64,000 bases of DNA from Staphylococcus equorum (GCF_029531845.1 NZ_JAMBPV010000009.1:1-64000), one strand, 5' to 3'; positions 9,133 to 20,874 are shown, counted from the stretch's first letter. Notes: generated by a model from the letters alone, not told the origin. Program-made: numbers and translations.

Positions 9133-10633
9133 GATGCTCACTCCTCAAATACCAATTTTGAAGTGTTTCAACTTCTTTATAGTTATTAAATTTCAGGCCA
9201 ACTGCTTCACTACCCGCAGCTTTTGCAATAATAAAATTAAAATTACCTAAATCACTATTAATTAAAAATGGATTTCGTTTAATTTCCATACCTAATATTT
9301 TATCGTGCTTGAAATACGTATTTTTAAACCCAAATGTTGTTACATTACGTACTACAAGTTCATCATTTTGTACTTTTAATCCAGATGATTTAATAACTAT
9401 ATAACTATGGATAATAAGTAGTAAAATCATAACAGTTGCGATAAGAAATGACCAAGGTGTCCAGAAATAAGTAACGATAGTTGCAATCACTAATAGTACG
9501 ACCGTTTCTCGCCAAAAGTGCCTATGAAAACCTCTCCATGGCATTCCTTGTTCAGCATCTTCAAACGTCATACTAGGAATAAGTGATTTAATGATTTCGA
9601 ACGCTTTTTTGCGTTTAATAAAAGGTAAAATCATAACATTTCCATCTAATGAAATATCGTCTTTATCATTACCATTCATATCACTCGTAATCACAAAATG
9701 TATAGACGTAAAACCAAATAGTTTTCTCAAGAAAGATTGTTTTTCGACAACAGCTTGAACTCTATCAGTTGGCACCGTGATACTTTTAACATTAAATAAA
9801 CCATATCGGATATTCAATTGATTCTCATTTTGTGTCACTGTGTAATTATAGTTTTTTATAATTACAATCAATGTACCCAGTATATAACTTGCGATAACGA
9901 TAGCCGCAATCATTATTAACATAATCACAAAAATCGCTTGAGAAATTCGAGCAAATTCACCAGTGAGCCATTCCCATGGTATCACTTCTGAAAAAGCACC
10001 AATTATAGGTGAAATTGCTGCAAACGCCACGCCTATTGCTCCACTCGTTAACGCCATAAACAATAATTCTTTAAAATTAAGTTTATATAAGCGCACAGGT
10101 TGTGATACTTGTTCTTGAATGTCTTCTTTATCCTCTTGCGAAGGTGTTCTAGTTAAATCTCGTTCTTCATTTTGACTAGTTAATTCTTGCTGTTTTTCTT
10201 TAATCGTACGTTGTATTAATTCACTTTGTTTTTTGGAAACAGTATCCAAATCAATACCGTCACTCGGTGTTTTAATTTGTAATTTCACACCCCCTACGAT
10301 TTGATTTATAATCCCTTGTGATGTATCTAATGTTTGTATACGACGGATATTAAGTTCTTTTCTTTCTTTAGTAAAGATGCCAGTTGCCAAAACAAAATGA
10401 TCATTTTCAATCCAATATGTCGTGTTATAAACTTTTAATACTTGTGCTACAAAGGAGAATAAAAAGAAAGCAAAAACGATAGCTGGAAATATGTATGAAG
10501 TTATACTTGTAAAATCAAAATCCTGAATATTAAATACTAGGAAAATAATAATCAAAAAGATATTTTGCTTAATCGCTTCAATAATTCCAGTTAAATAAGA
10601 AATAGGATGTAACTTTTGAGGACTATACATCAA
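9125..10633 (-). CDS. Large PH-domain (YdbT-like) membrane protein
   Basis: A 502-residue integral membrane protein with repeated bPH2 units. Membrane pairs are visible at about 22-65, 190-255 and 365-405, each followed by a PH-like segment (WIENDHFVLATGIFTKERKEL; YTVTQNENQLNIRYGLFNVK; LKVQNDELVVRNVTTFGFK, each near the start of a unit). A charged cytoplasmic linker occupies about 140-180. The order of one large and two small PH proteins recalls B. subtilis ydbS-ydbT. It overlaps both neighbours by about 10 bases, so the trio is translationally coupled and perhaps forms one complex. No catalytic motif is seen. Confidence 0.85.
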   Translation of the reverse strand: MMYSPQKLHPISYLTGIIEAIKQNIFLIIIFLVFNIQDFDFTSITSYIFPAIVFAFFLFSFVAQVLKVYNTTYWIENDHFVLATGIFTKERKELNIRRIQTLDTSQGIINQIVGGVKLQIKTPSDGIDLDTVSKKQSELIQRTIKEKQQELTSQNEERDLTRTPSQEDKEDIQEQVSQPVRLYKLNFKELLFMALTSGAIGVAFAAISPIIGAFSEVIPWEWLTGEFARISQAIFVIMLIMIAAIVIASYILGTLIVIIKNYNYTVTQNENQLNIRYGLFNVKSITVPTDRVQAVVEKQSFLRKLFGFTSIHFVITSDMNGNDKDDISLDGNVMILPFIKRKKAFEIIKSLIPSMTFEDAEQGMPWRGFHRHFWRETVVLLVIATIVTYFWTPWSFLIATVMILLLIIHSYIVIKSSGLKVQNDELVVRNVTTFGFKNTYFKHDKILGMEIKRNPFLINSDLGNFNFIIAKAAGSEAVGLKFNNYKEVETLQNWYLRSEHHE

Positions 10634-11102
10634 AATCAGCTCCTCTCAAGTAGTTGAGTGTTAGCAATTCGAACGACGTTGCGTCATCTGTAAACATCAA
10701 CGGAAAACTAACCTTGTGACCAGCAGTAATTAATGTAGTTTTAGACAGTCCCATTTTTTTTAGAATTGGGTTGTTCTGTCTTTCAATAAACTGTGTGCGT
10801 TCTAATTTTACTATTTTTTTAGATTTAAAGAAAAAATCGTATTTTACCTCTATATAATTTCCCTTAATTCTAAAATATGTGTATTTATATTTAACCCAAG
10901 GTTTAATCAATACATACACAAAATCAAACACTATAAAAGCAACGATTAAATATATAATGAAATGCCACCAATTAAAGTGACTCCATAAAAATATTAAAAT
11001 AACCGAAACGATCAAACTAACAATAAATTCCAGTCCCTCAATTACGTAGTAGTACTTCATAGCTTGTCTGGGACTTCTGTTAAATAGTTGGTCGTTAGTC
11101 AT
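10623..11102 (-). CDS. PH-domain (YdbS-like) membrane protein
   Basis: A 159-residue protein. It has two membrane segments (about 25-45 and 50-70), then a bPH2 domain (YFRIKGNYIEVKYDFFFKSK; LERTQFIERQNNPILKKMG). ATG 11102 is preceded by AAGGAG at 7 bases; the upstream codon at 11129 is rejected. It is first in the PH-domain-acpS-alr run. It is a paralogue of the gene at 8599-9132 in layout, though the two differ clearly in sequence. Function unknown. Confidence 0.83.
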   Translation of the reverse strand: MTNDQLFNRSPRQAMKYYYVIEGLEFIVSLIVSVILIFLWSHFNWWHFIIYLIVAFIVFDFVYVLIKPWVKYKYTYFRIKGNYIEVKYDFFFKSKKIVKLERTQFIERQNNPILKKMGLSKTTLITAGHKVSFPLMFTDDATSFELLTLNYLRGADFDV

Positions 11103-11262
11103 ATATACACTCCTTAATTGAGATTTCAATTTATTATAACATAGCTTTTATAGTCATTTCATTGTTCATTTAAAACGTATACATATCTATTTACAGTTTA
11201 AATAGATTGCGCTTAACATTTATTGTTTATCTTAGTTTTTATGATATTTTGCTTAAAAAATG

Positions 11263-11296
11263 CAAAAAAAAATCATTCCACGTGAATGGAATGATT
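11263..11296 (-). terminator. Terminator of cshA
   Basis: The stem AATCATTCCA / TGGAATGATT with a 6-base loop is followed on the minus strand by a run of nine Ts. It lies 33 bases after the cshA stop. Confidence 0.9.
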
Positions 11297-11328
11297 AAAC
11301 CTAAATTTCATATATGATAAATTATTTT

Positions 11329-12864
<1,536 letters not shown>

Positions 12865-12919
12865 TTATTTATCTGTATTTCTATACATATATGTTCACTT
12901 AAGTTTCTTCAACTTCTTA

Positions 12920-12948
12920 ATAGTACCACCTCAAGTATATAATCGCAA
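12920..12948 (-). promoter_or_regulatory. Probable cshA promoter
   Basis: On the minus strand TTGCGA (12948-12943), a 17-base spacer and TACTAT (12925-12920) lie about 70 bases before the TTG start of cshA. This is a moderate sigma-A match. Confidence 0.5.
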
Positions 12949-12970
12949 TAAACCAAATTTGATTAAATAA

Positions 12971-13333
12971 GCTAAATTCATTTATTTTAAAATCTTTCCA
13001 ATTGCCAAAAACACCGAAAAATATAGGTTGTAAGCGTTTAATTTAATTTCAAAAACTTACTTTATACCCTTTGAAAAAAATTTATTAATTTATTTATTCT
13101 GTTAATTGTCAGAATATTTTACTTGCAAGATATAGTTTATTCACTCCTTATTTAACTTAAATTTAAGTTATTATTTAATCTTAACAATGCATGGGTCCCA
13201 TCATTATACTCAACTAACTGTCTCATCTATGAAACAGTCGAAACATTTAAACTATGATTACGTCAGTTACGTTTAAGTGTGCCAAATTCATAAATACTTG
13301 CTGTCTTATATAAGTTTTCCCGTTTTGAATAAT
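12971..13333. other. Gene-free 360-base stretch between cshA and murF
   Basis: No credible ORF is present. It holds a cre-like 14-mer (13029-13042, TGTAAGCGTTTAAT), an 18-bp perfect palindrome (13153-13170), an imperfect 10-bp hairpin (13215-13240, ACTGTCTCAT / ATGAAACAGT) and a minus-strand TATAAT near 13206-13211. These could belong to the cshA upstream control region or to an unannotated small RNA; sequence alone does not decide. Confidence 0.4.
13153..13170. repeat. 18-bp perfect palindrome (operator-like)
   Basis: TAACTTAAATTTAAGTTA equals its own reverse complement over all 18 bases. It lies about 205 bases upstream of the proposed cshA promoter. No regulator gene is adjacent. Confidence 0.6.
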
Positions 13334-13377
13334 AAAAAACTGGCTGTTAGATTTCTACATAGAAATCTAACAGCCAG
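13334..13377 (-). terminator. Terminator of ddl-murF
   Basis: A 17-bp perfect stem CTGGCTGTTAGATTTCT / AGAAATCTAACAGCCAG with a 4-base loop is followed by TTTTTTATT on the minus strand. It lies 64 bases past the murF stop. The core TGGCTGTTAG/CTAACAGCCA recurs in the luxS terminator. Confidence 0.9.
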
Positions 13378-13441
13378 TTACGTGATTCACCTATTATGAG
13401 ACTACACATAAATTATAACCAAGTTGCTATTTTAATAATGT

Positions 13442-14797
13442 TTAAATTAAAGCTTCTACAACCTCTTCTAATTTCATTCCTCTAGAACCTTTGACTAAAA
13501 TTTTATCATCAGATTGAACATAATCTTGTAAAGTTGTTATCAAAGCTGACTTGTCATCATAATGTTCTGCTTGTGTTACATAAGCTTTGCCGGTGTAACT
13601 AATATATTTTGAAGCTTGACCAAAAGTAAATAATGCATCGATATTTTTACCTTCTAAGTATCGACCTACATTTTCATGCATAATCTTGCTATCTGGCCCT
13701 AACTCTAAAACATCTCCAAGTACAATAATTTTTCTACCTTTCATAATTGAAAGTGTATCAATCGCTGCTTTCATACTAGTAGGGCTCGCGTTATATGCAT
13801 CATTAATCACTAGTTTTTTGTCATTAGTAAGATGTTGTTCCATTCTCATACCTGTAAGTTCTACTTTACGTAGGTTATTAAATATTGTGTCATAGCTTAA
13901 GCCTAATCTTTTACCAACAGCGATAGCAATTGTCGCATTCTTCATATTATGTTCACCTAAAATAGGTAATTCGAATCTTTCTGCTCCGTTAATATTAAAT
14001 GCGATACCTGAGTTTTCAATATCTTCTATCTGACAAACGAGTGTGTTGTCTTTGTCTTTACCAATACTTACTAATTCTGCATCTTCTATTTTCGTAACGT
14101 GAGGTTCTAATAATGGTTCATCACCATCATAAATAAATACGCCATTTGATCTTAACCCTATGGTAATTTCAGCTTTAGCTTCGGCAATGCCCTCTCTAGA
14201 ACCTAAATCTTGCATATGTGATTCACCAATATTAGTAATTACCGCTATACTAGGTTCAGCCAATTTTGACAATAACTCAATTTCATTGAATCCTGACATT
14301 CCCATTTCTAGAATTGAAACCTCGGTATCTTGATCTAATTCTAATATCGTTAATGGTAGTCCGATTTCGTTATTATAATTGCCTTGTGTTTTTTTAACTT
14401 TAAATTGTGGTTTTAAAACACTTTCAATCATGTCTTTGGTAGTCGTCTTACCATTTGATCCGGTTACTGCAATGACTTGGGGCCCAACAAATTCTAAATA
14501 AGCTTTAGATAATTGTTGTAATGCTTTGAGTGTATCATCAACCCATATAACTGGACCATCTATGTTTTCATCTAAAGTTACACCTCTTTGATAAAATACT
14601 GCACCTGCGCCATCTTTCAATGCTTGTGCGACGTATTTATGTCCATCTACATTTTCACCTTTAAACGGGATGAATAAATTTTGATTGTTAATTACACGTG
14701 AATCAATAGAAACACCTTTAATCGTATGATCTAAATATTCATTATCAATGTCACATGGAATCCATTCTTTGATTTGTTCTAAAGTTACTTCAATCAT
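13442..14797 (-). CDS. murF: UDP-MurNAc-tripeptide--D-Ala-D-Ala ligase
   Basis: A 451-residue Mur ligase that joins D-Ala-D-Ala to the UDP-MurNAc-tripeptide, the last cytoplasmic step in peptidoglycan precursor synthesis. The ATP P-loop [10 protein letters not shown] is at 111-120. The central-domain [15 protein letters not shown] and C-terminal [17 protein letters not shown] motifs are also present. It lies 12 bases downstream of ddl, which makes its D-Ala-D-Ala substrate, and both end at one strong terminator. Length is normal. Confidence 0.96.
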   Translation of the reverse strand: MIEVTLEQIKEWIPCDIDNEYLDHTIKGVSIDSRVINNQNLFIPFKGENVDGHKYVAQALKDGAGAVFYQRGVTLDENIDGPVIWVDDTLKALQQLSKAYLEFVGPQVIAVTGSNGKTTTKDMIESVLKPQFKVKKTQGNYNNEIGLPLTILELDQDTEVSILEMGMSGFNEIELLSKLAEPSIAVITNIGESHMQDLGSREGIAEAKAEITIGLRSNGVFIYDGDEPLLEPHVTKIEDAELVSIGKDKDNTLVCQIEDIENSGIAFNINGAERFELPILGEHNMKNATIAIAVGKRLGLSYDTIFNNLRKVELTGMRMEQHLTNDKKLVINDAYNASPTSMKAAIDTLSIMKGRKIIVLGDVLELGPDSKIMHENVGRYLEGKNIDALFTFGQASKYISYTGKAYVTQAEHYDDKSALITTLQDYVQSDDKILVKGSRGMKLEEVVEALI

Positions 14798-14809
14798 TAT
14801 TTATTCGCC

Positions 14810-15883
<1,074 letters not shown>

Positions 15884-16153
15884 TTAGCCTCCATATACAA
15901 TTCTTAAACTACATCATATCACGATTTAATATTTTTTTGCATTTGTTAAGTAGTATAAAAATTTTTTATTTTTCAATTTAGTATATGGCACTTTATAATG
16001 GATTAAAAGTAATAACTTTAACTCATCAATATATGGTTATCTTATTATAATTTTTCAATTTGGCACCTACTTCTAGCAATATGTATTAAAGTTCGGTAAA
16101 ATCTATATATATTACAAATTTACAGAAAACTAAGCTTTTCAAAGGAGTAAGAA

Positions 16154-17368
16154 ATGAGTACTTCACGTCAATTAAAAAATAACCATTGGATACGGCGAGT
16201 CGACTGGACTTTAGTAGGCTTCCTTGTATTGTTAGCAATTATTAGTGTAACGATAATCAATTCAGCTATGGGTGGCGGCCAATATAGCGCCAACTTTGGC
16301 ATTAGACAAGTCCTTTATTATGTCTTGGGTGGATTCATAGCATTTTTAATCATGTTAGTTTCACCTAAGAAACTAATGAAATATACATATTTACTGTACT
16401 TTCTTCTTTGTGCAGCTTTATTTGTATTAATCATTATTCCAGAAACACCGTTCACACCTATTATAAATGGTGCAAAGAGTTGGTATAAACTAGGCCCAAT
16501 TAGCGTACAGCCTTCAGAATTCATGAAAATAGTGCTGATATTGGCGCTAGCTAAACTAATTTCAAAGCATAACCAGTTCACTTTCAATAAATCATTGGAA
16601 ACAGATTTTAAATTACTAATGAAAATTTTTGGTCTTTCCCTTATTCCTATGGGGCTTATCTTATTGCAAAATGACTTAGGTACAACGCTCGTTATTTGTG
16701 CCATTATTGTCGGTGTAATTATAGTGAGTGGTATCACATGGAAGATAATTGCACCATTGTTTATTGCAGCATTTGTCTTAGCATCGAGTATCATCTTATC
16801 TATTATTTTCAAGCCATCACTTATAGAGAATAGTTTAGGCATTAAAACCTACCAACTCGGTCGTATTAGTTCATGGTTAGATCCTTATACTTATAGTAGT
16901 GGTGATGGCTATCATTTAACAGAATCACTTAAAGCTATTGGATCTGGTCAACTATTTGGTAAAGGATTCAATCAAGGTGAAGTATATATACCTGAAAACC
17001 ATACTGATTTTATTTTCTCTGTTATCGGAGAAGAGTTTGGGTTCATTGGCTCAGTCGTTTTAATTCTAGTGTTCTTAGGATTAATGTTCCACTTAGTTAG
17101 ACTTGCAACTAAAATAGAATCGCCATTTAGTAAATTATTTATCATAGGTTACACGGCACTTATTCTATTCCACGTATTACAAAATATCGGTATGACTATA
17201 CAATTATTACCTATTACTGGTATTCCATTACCATTTATAAGCTACGGCGGTAGTTCCTTATGGAGTTTAATGTGTGGTATTGGTGTATTATTATCCATCT
17301 ATTATCATCAACCAAAGCAATATTCACCTGACCTTCAAAAAACAAGATCAAGTACGAAGTCGTTTTAA
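16154..17368 (+). CDS. rodA: RodA-type SEDS peptidoglycan polymerase
   Basis: A 404-residue SEDS-family membrane protein with about ten hydrophobic segments. Family signatures are WYKLGPISVQPSEFMKI (about 114-130), LLQNDLGTTLVI (about 172-183), NHTDFIFSVIGEEFGFIG near 281-298, and a C-terminal PLPFISYGGSSLWS. SEDS proteins polymerise lipid II with a partner class B PBP. I prefer RodA to FtsW because of its position divergent from ddl, where S. aureus has rodA; the sequence alone leaves some doubt. AAGGAG precedes the ATG. It ends at its own terminator. Confidence 0.88.
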   Translation: MSTSRQLKNNHWIRRVDWTLVGFLVLLAIISVTIINSAMGGGQYSANFGIRQVLYYVLGGFIAFLIMLVSPKKLMKYTYLLYFLLCAALFVLIIIPETPFTPIINGAKSWYKLGPISVQPSEFMKIVLILALAKLISKHNQFTFNKSLETDFKLLMKIFGLSLIPMGLILLQNDLGTTLVICAIIVGVIIVSGITWKIIAPLFIAAFVLASSIILSIIFKPSLIENSLGIKTYQLGRISSWLDPYTYSSGDGYHLTESLKAIGSGQLFGKGFNQGEVYIPENHTDFIFSVIGEEFGFIGSVVLILVFLGLMFHLVRLATKIESPFSKLFIIGYTALILFHVLQNIGMTIQLLPITGIPLPFISYGGSSLWSLMCGIGVLLSIYYHQPKQYSPDLQKTRSSTKSF

Positions 17369-17382
17369 TTTCTACTTCTAAC

Positions 17383-17428
17383 AAAAAGAACTGTTACAAT
17401 CAATGAAATGATTGTAACAGTTCTTTTT
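17383..17428 (+). terminator. Terminator of rodA
   Basis: A stem of about 19 bp, AAAAGAACTGTTACAATCA / TGATTGTAACAGTTCTTTT, with a 6-base loop begins 15 bases after the rodA stop and ends in a T run. Confidence 0.9.
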
Positions 17429-17464
17429 CAATACCATTATTTAATAAAATAAATCCTCTATATA

Positions 17465-17500
17465 ACAAAAAACGACTAGAGCACACTGCTCCAATCGTTT
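17465..17500 (-). terminator. Terminator of the 46-codon gene
   Basis: An imperfect stem AACGATTGGAGCA / TGCTCTAGTCGTT on the minus strand is followed by TTTTTTG, just past the stop of the short gene at 17516. Confidence 0.7.
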
Positions 17501-17515
17501 AGTTGGGTTACTTTA

Positions 17516-17656
17516 CTATTTCAATTCGTTAGCGGCTTTCACAGTTGTCGGTAAAGTCTGCATAACTTCTAATCTTGATTTGGTTTTCTTTATGTTTACC
17601 CCTAATGATGATAATAGTTTAACTACATTTTGAATCTTTTCGTTATCTTTACTCAT
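17516..17656 (-). CDS. Short conserved-looking protein, 46 residues
   Basis: Translation starts MSKDNEKIQNVVKLLSSLGV and ends PTTVKAANELK. It is basic, soluble and probably one or two helices. The ATG is preceded by AGGGGTGATGAT, a fair ribosome site, and a terminator follows at once, so it looks like a real monocistronic gene although it is below usual ORF cut-offs. It recalls small Lmo0850-type proteins of Firmicutes, but I cannot confirm that without a search. Function unknown. The 214 bases upstream (to csoZ) are AT-rich with no other gene. Confidence 0.65.
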   Translation of the reverse strand: MSKDNEKIQNVVKLLSSLGVNIKKTKSRLEVMQTLPTTVKAANELK

Positions 17657-17870
17657 ATCATCACCCCTAAATTACTTGCTTCTACTATATCTTACCCTAT
17701 CTAATTACAAAATACTACATTATATTCAAAATTTTTTATTATAATCAAATATTTAGTCTATTTTATTGTATAATTACATCGTAAAAATAGTTTTTCTTTG
17801 TAAAATAAGTTTTTAAAAATAACAAATGTCACTAAAAAGTAAAAATACGTCCTGTTTTTAACGTTTCACT

Positions 17871-18083
17871 TTAATATAAAATTTCATACCCTAAATCATA
17901 AACTTCTTTTTCTAAATTATTTAAACTTGCAGGGGTTTCAAAATCAATGAAAATTTTGCCATTATTACTTTCTATATCTATGTTTACTTGATGCACACCG
18001 TGTAATTGCATAAGTCGTTGTTCCATATGTTTTTGTTGTATTTCATTTTCTATACCGGAAATATAAATGACTTTTGTTTCCAC
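17871..18083 (-). CDS. csoZ: CsoZ-like heavy-metal-associated-fold protein
   Basis: A small protein of about 70 residues with the ferredoxin-like HMA pattern (VIYISGIENEIQQKHMEQRL ... GVHQVNIDIES ... LEKEVYDLGYEILY). It has no CxxC metal-binding motif, unlike CopZ. Its position right after csoR matches S. aureus csoZ, called a putative copper chaperone. The start is uncertain: GTG 18083 has AAGGTG six bases upstream, while GTG 18092 (three residues longer) has a weaker site. It is probably co-transcribed with csoR from the CsoR-controlled promoter. How it would bind copper is not evident from its residues. Confidence 0.75.
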   Translation of the reverse strand: METKVIYISGIENEIQQKHMEQRLMQLHGVHQVNIDIESNNGKIFIDFETPASLNNLEKEVYDLGYEILY

Positions 18084-18097
18084 TACGTTCACCTTGC

Positions 18098-18391
18098 CTA
18101 ATCTTTCATCAATTTTTGAAACGTAACCAATAGTTCTTCCATAGCTTCCTCTTGTTGTCCCTTTTCTACTTTATCCATAATACAACTTTTCATATGATGG
18201 TCTAGTAATTTAGTAGCAACACCATTTAAAGCAGATCGAGTAGCTCTAATTTGTGTGAGTACATCATCACAATAAACATCTTCATCTATCATGCGATTAA
18301 TCGCTCTAACTTGTCCTTCTATACGATTTAATCTGGATTTTAAATTAGATTTAATTTGTTCTGAGTGATGCGCTTTTTGCATTTCAGCCAT
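18098..18391 (-). CDS. csoR: Copper-sensing repressor CsoR
   Basis: A 97-residue all-helical repressor. The Cu(I) ligands are intact: Cys41, His66 and Cys70 (VYCDD; DHHMKSC), matching S. aureus CsoR numbering. Basic residues of helix 1 (LKSRLNRIEGQVRAINRMI) form the DNA face. The ATG is preceded by AGGAGG. A GC-rich dyad lies exactly in the spacer of its own promoter, so it is autoregulated. No copA/copZ is in this window; those targets would be elsewhere. Confidence 0.95.
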   Translation of the reverse strand: MAEMQKAHHSEQIKSNLKSRLNRIEGQVRAINRMIDEDVYCDDVLTQIRATRSALNGVATKLLDHHMKSCIMDKVEKGQQEEAMEELLVTFQKLMKD

Positions 18392-18422
18392 ATATTACAC
18401 GCCTCCTAGTAATTTAAATTAT

Positions 18423-18451
18423 ATGATATACCCCTACGCGGTATTAGTCAA
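18423..18451 (-). promoter_or_regulatory. csoR promoter with CsoR operator in the spacer
   Basis: On the minus strand TTGACT (18451-18446), a 17-base spacer and TATCAT (18428-18423) form a promoter. The pseudo-palindrome ATACCGCGTAGGGGTAT (18444-18428) fills the spacer and is the GC-rich type of dyad bound by CsoR. Cu-free CsoR bound there would block polymerase. Confidence 0.75.
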
Positions 18452-18534
18452 ATGATAAAACCTTATAATCATGTTACAATAATTAGGACTTTTATAGTAT
18501 TTTAAATAACTGAAATGCATTTTGGAGGTTTAAT

Positions 18535-20019
18535 ATGATAGATATATTTTCTTTAACGTTTAACAATACAAACGTTATTCTTAACATCATTTTTCTTGGC
18601 GCATTTATATTAAACCTTGTCTTTGGCTTCACAATTATTTTTATGGAACGACGTTCGGCTGGCGCCGTGTGGGCATGGCTGTTAGTCTTAGTTTTCATCC
18701 CCATATTAGGCTTTATCATCTATCTACTGTTTGGGCGACAAATTCAGCGTAACCGTATCTTTACCTTAGATGAAGAAGATAAAATCGGCATTGAAATGAT
18801 TGTTAATGAACAATTAGAAGCCTTAAAAAACGATGAATTTTCCAAAGGTAATCATCAAATTGTTAAGTTTAAAGATATGGTTCAAATGTTGTTATACAAT
18901 AATGCTGCCTTTTTAACAACAGACAATGATATTGATATCTTTACAGATGGTAAAGAAAAGTTTGATGCACTTATTAAAGATATAAACGAGGCAAAGGATT
19001 ATATTCATATCCAATACTATATCTTTAGAAATGACGACTTAGGTAAACGCATTTTAACAGCGCTCGAGCAAAAGCTTGAACAAGGATTAGAAGTGAAAAT
19101 GCTTTATGATGACATGGGCTCACGTAGCCTATCACTTAAAGATTTTAAGTCATTTCGAAAAAAAGGTGGCAAAGTTGAAGCCTTTTTCCCTTCTAAATTG
19201 CCATTAATCAATTTAAGAGTGAACAATCGTAATCACCGAAAGTTAGTGATTATCGATGGACATATTGGTTACATCGGCGGTTTTAACGTTGGTGACGAAT
19301 ATTTAGGGTTAAAGAAAAAATTTGGTTACTGGAGAGATACACATTTACGAATCGTTGGCGATGCTGTCAATGCACTTCAATTACGTTTTATGCTTGATTG
19401 GAACGTTCAATCTACACGTGATAATTTGAAATATGCTGAACGTTATTTTCCTGATGTAGATTCTGGAGGTACAATTGGTATCCAAATCGCATCAAGCGGA
19501 CCCGACGAAGAATGGGAACAAATAAAATATGGTTACTTGAAAATGATTACTTCTGCTAAACAATCTATTCATATTCAATCTCCTTATTTTATCCCAGATC
19601 AATCATTCTTAGACGCAGTAAAAATTGCAGCTTTAGGGGGCGTGGATGTCAATATCATGATTCCTAATAAACCTGACCATCCGTTTGTATATTGGGCTAC
19701 TTATAATAACGTAGCATCACTTTTAGATGCAGGTGTAAATATTTTCCATTATGACAATGGCTTTTTACATTCAAAAATGCTGCTTATCGATGATGAAGTT
19801 GCAAGTGTGGGTACTACAAACATGGATCACCGTAGTTTTACTTTAAACTTTGAAATTAATGCTTTTATTTATGACACGTTCATAACGAAAGAACTTAAAG
19901 CCACTTTTGAAAATGATTTAGCCGTATCCTATCGATTAACAAAAGAGCTATATGGAAAGAGAAGTTTGTGGGTTAAATTTAAAGAAGGTATTGCAAGACT
20001 CTTATCACCTATTTTATAA
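18535..20019 (+). CDS. cls: Cardiolipin synthase
   Basis: A 494-residue phospholipase-D-superfamily enzyme that condenses two phosphatidylglycerols into cardiolipin and glycerol at the membrane. Two N-terminal membrane segments (about 10-30 and 40-60) precede two catalytic HKD motifs, [19 protein letters not shown] near 232-250 and [20 protein letters not shown] near 411-430. Length is typical. GGAGG lies before the ATG. It is divergent from csoR. Staphylococci usually have two cls genes; which paralogue this is cannot be told from sequence alone. Confidence 0.93.
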   Translation: MIDIFSLTFNNTNVILNIIFLGAFILNLVFGFTIIFMERRSAGAVWAWLLVLVFIPILGFIIYLLFGRQIQRNRIFTLDEEDKIGIEMIVNEQLEALKNDEFSKGNHQIVKFKDMVQMLLYNNAAFLTTDNDIDIFTDGKEKFDALIKDINEAKDYIHIQYYIFRNDDLGKRILTALEQKLEQGLEVKMLYDDMGSRSLSLKDFKSFRKKGGKVEAFFPSKLPLINLRVNNRNHRKLVIIDGHIGYIGGFNVGDEYLGLKKKFGYWRDTHLRIVGDAVNALQLRFMLDWNVQSTRDNLKYAERYFPDVDSGGTIGIQIASSGPDEEWEQIKYGYLKMITSAKQSIHIQSPYFIPDQSFLDAVKIAALGGVDVNIMIPNKPDHPFVYWATYNNVASLLDAGVNIFHYDNGFLHSKMLLIDDEVASVGTTNMDHRSFTLNFEINAFIYDTFITKELKATFENDLAVSYRLTKELYGKRSLWVKFKEGIARLLSPIL

Positions 20020-20146
20020 TTATTAAACTCGGTCTAAAGTAATCTATTAACATTAATATTACTTTGGACCTTCTTTATTATAAAATAGGCTGTGGTATTA
20101 ACTCACTAACTTGTACAGCTTTATTTCTATGAAAAGAGGCGTTTCG

Positions 20147-20797
20147 ATGAATCCGCAAGATATAGTCAATTCTGCGCAGACATATATGGAAGTATTTCAT
20201 AAAGACGATGCAACTGGTCACGATATCGCTCATGTAATGCGTGTCGTCAAAATGGCAAAGTTCATTGCTCAACAAGAGCAAGTTGGGGATTTATTAATCA
20301 TTCAACTTGCTAGTTTATTCCATGATACGGTTGACGCAAAACTTACCGATGCTGCCGAAGCAAAGCATAAATTAAAACAATTTTTGACTCAACTTCTGCT
20401 ACCAGTACAACAACAAGAAGCTGTTTTGCATATTATTGAACATATGAGTTATAAAAATGGAGAAAATAATGATATTGCATTATCAATAGAAGGGCAAATT
20501 GTACGTGATGCTGATCGCCTCGATGCCATCGGTGCAATTGGCATTGCTCGTACTTTCCAATTTGCTGGCCATTTTGGAGAACCCATGTGGGCAGAAGGTG
20601 AAAACACCAGTACTTTAGCTAATGAAGCTATTGATAGCAATGCTTTCCCAGCTTCAGCTATTAAACATTTTCATGAAAAACTGTTTAAACTTAAAGCGTT
20701 GATGCATACACCAACCGCTAAACAACTTGCACAACAAAGGCACGAATATATGGAACTATTTGTAACTCAATTTTTTAATGAATGGTATTTCAAATAA
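20147..20797 (+). CDS. HD-domain phosphohydrolase
   Basis: A 216-residue HD-superfamily protein with metal ligands GHDIAHVMRVV (about 24-34), SLFHDTVDAK (HD pair, about 62-71) and a distal D in IVRDADRLDAIGAIG. It resembles the YpgQ/YedJ group of nucleotide or pyrophosphate hydrolases; the substrate is not established. ATG 20147 is chosen with AGAGG upstream; a TTG at 20111 lacks a ribosome site. It is monocistronic and followed by a terminator. Confidence 0.85.
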   Translation: MNPQDIVNSAQTYMEVFHKDDATGHDIAHVMRVVKMAKFIAQQEQVGDLLIIQLASLFHDTVDAKLTDAAEAKHKLKQFLTQLLLPVQQQEAVLHIIEHMSYKNGENNDIALSIEGQIVRDADRLDAIGAIGIARTFQFAGHFGEPMWAEGENTSTLANEAIDSNAFPASAIKHFHEKLFKLKALMHTPTAKQLAQQRHEYMELFVTQFFNEWYFK

Positions 20798-20815
20798 TAC
20801 AAAAAAGCGGCCTAG

Positions 20816-20833
20816 TTTATAATTACGACGACT
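20816..20833 (+). repeat. 18-bp direct repeat, copy 1
   Basis: TTTATAATTACGACGACT. A second copy with one mismatch lies at 21178-21195 in the same orientation, bracketing the gene-free HD-gene/yidC interval. Confidence 0.7.
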
Positions 20834-20841
20834 CAGAGTGT

Positions 20842-20874
20842 CGACAAAGTCTCCGACTTTGTCGGCATTTTTTG
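20842..20874 (+). terminator. Terminator of the HD-domain gene
   Basis: The stem CGACAAAGTC / GACTTTGTCG with a 3-base loop is followed by GCATTTTTTG. The same GACAAAGTC-type stem ends sceD at 25441. Confidence 0.85.

Noticed and set aside
13029-13042. cre-like TGTAAGCGTTTAAT as a CcpA site for cshA
   Set aside because: It lies more than 100 bases upstream of the likely promoter and departs from consensus at the 3' end; noted only as part of the gap.
13034-13078. Sigma-B promoter (GTTTAA with nearby ATACCC)
   Set aside because: The GTTTAA and the GGGTAT complement are on opposite strands, so they do not form one promoter.
13190-13276. 28-codon plus-strand ORF starting ATGCATGGG
   Set aside because: No ribosome site, no terminator in phase and no recognisable family; too weak to call.
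16318-16842. 174-codon open frame on the minus strand
   Set aside because: Antisense to rodA; the hydrophobic look comes from the membrane codons read in reverse.
17871-18092. csoZ as a standard CopZ copper chaperone
   Set aside because: The CxxC metal motif is absent, so the CopZ name is not justified.
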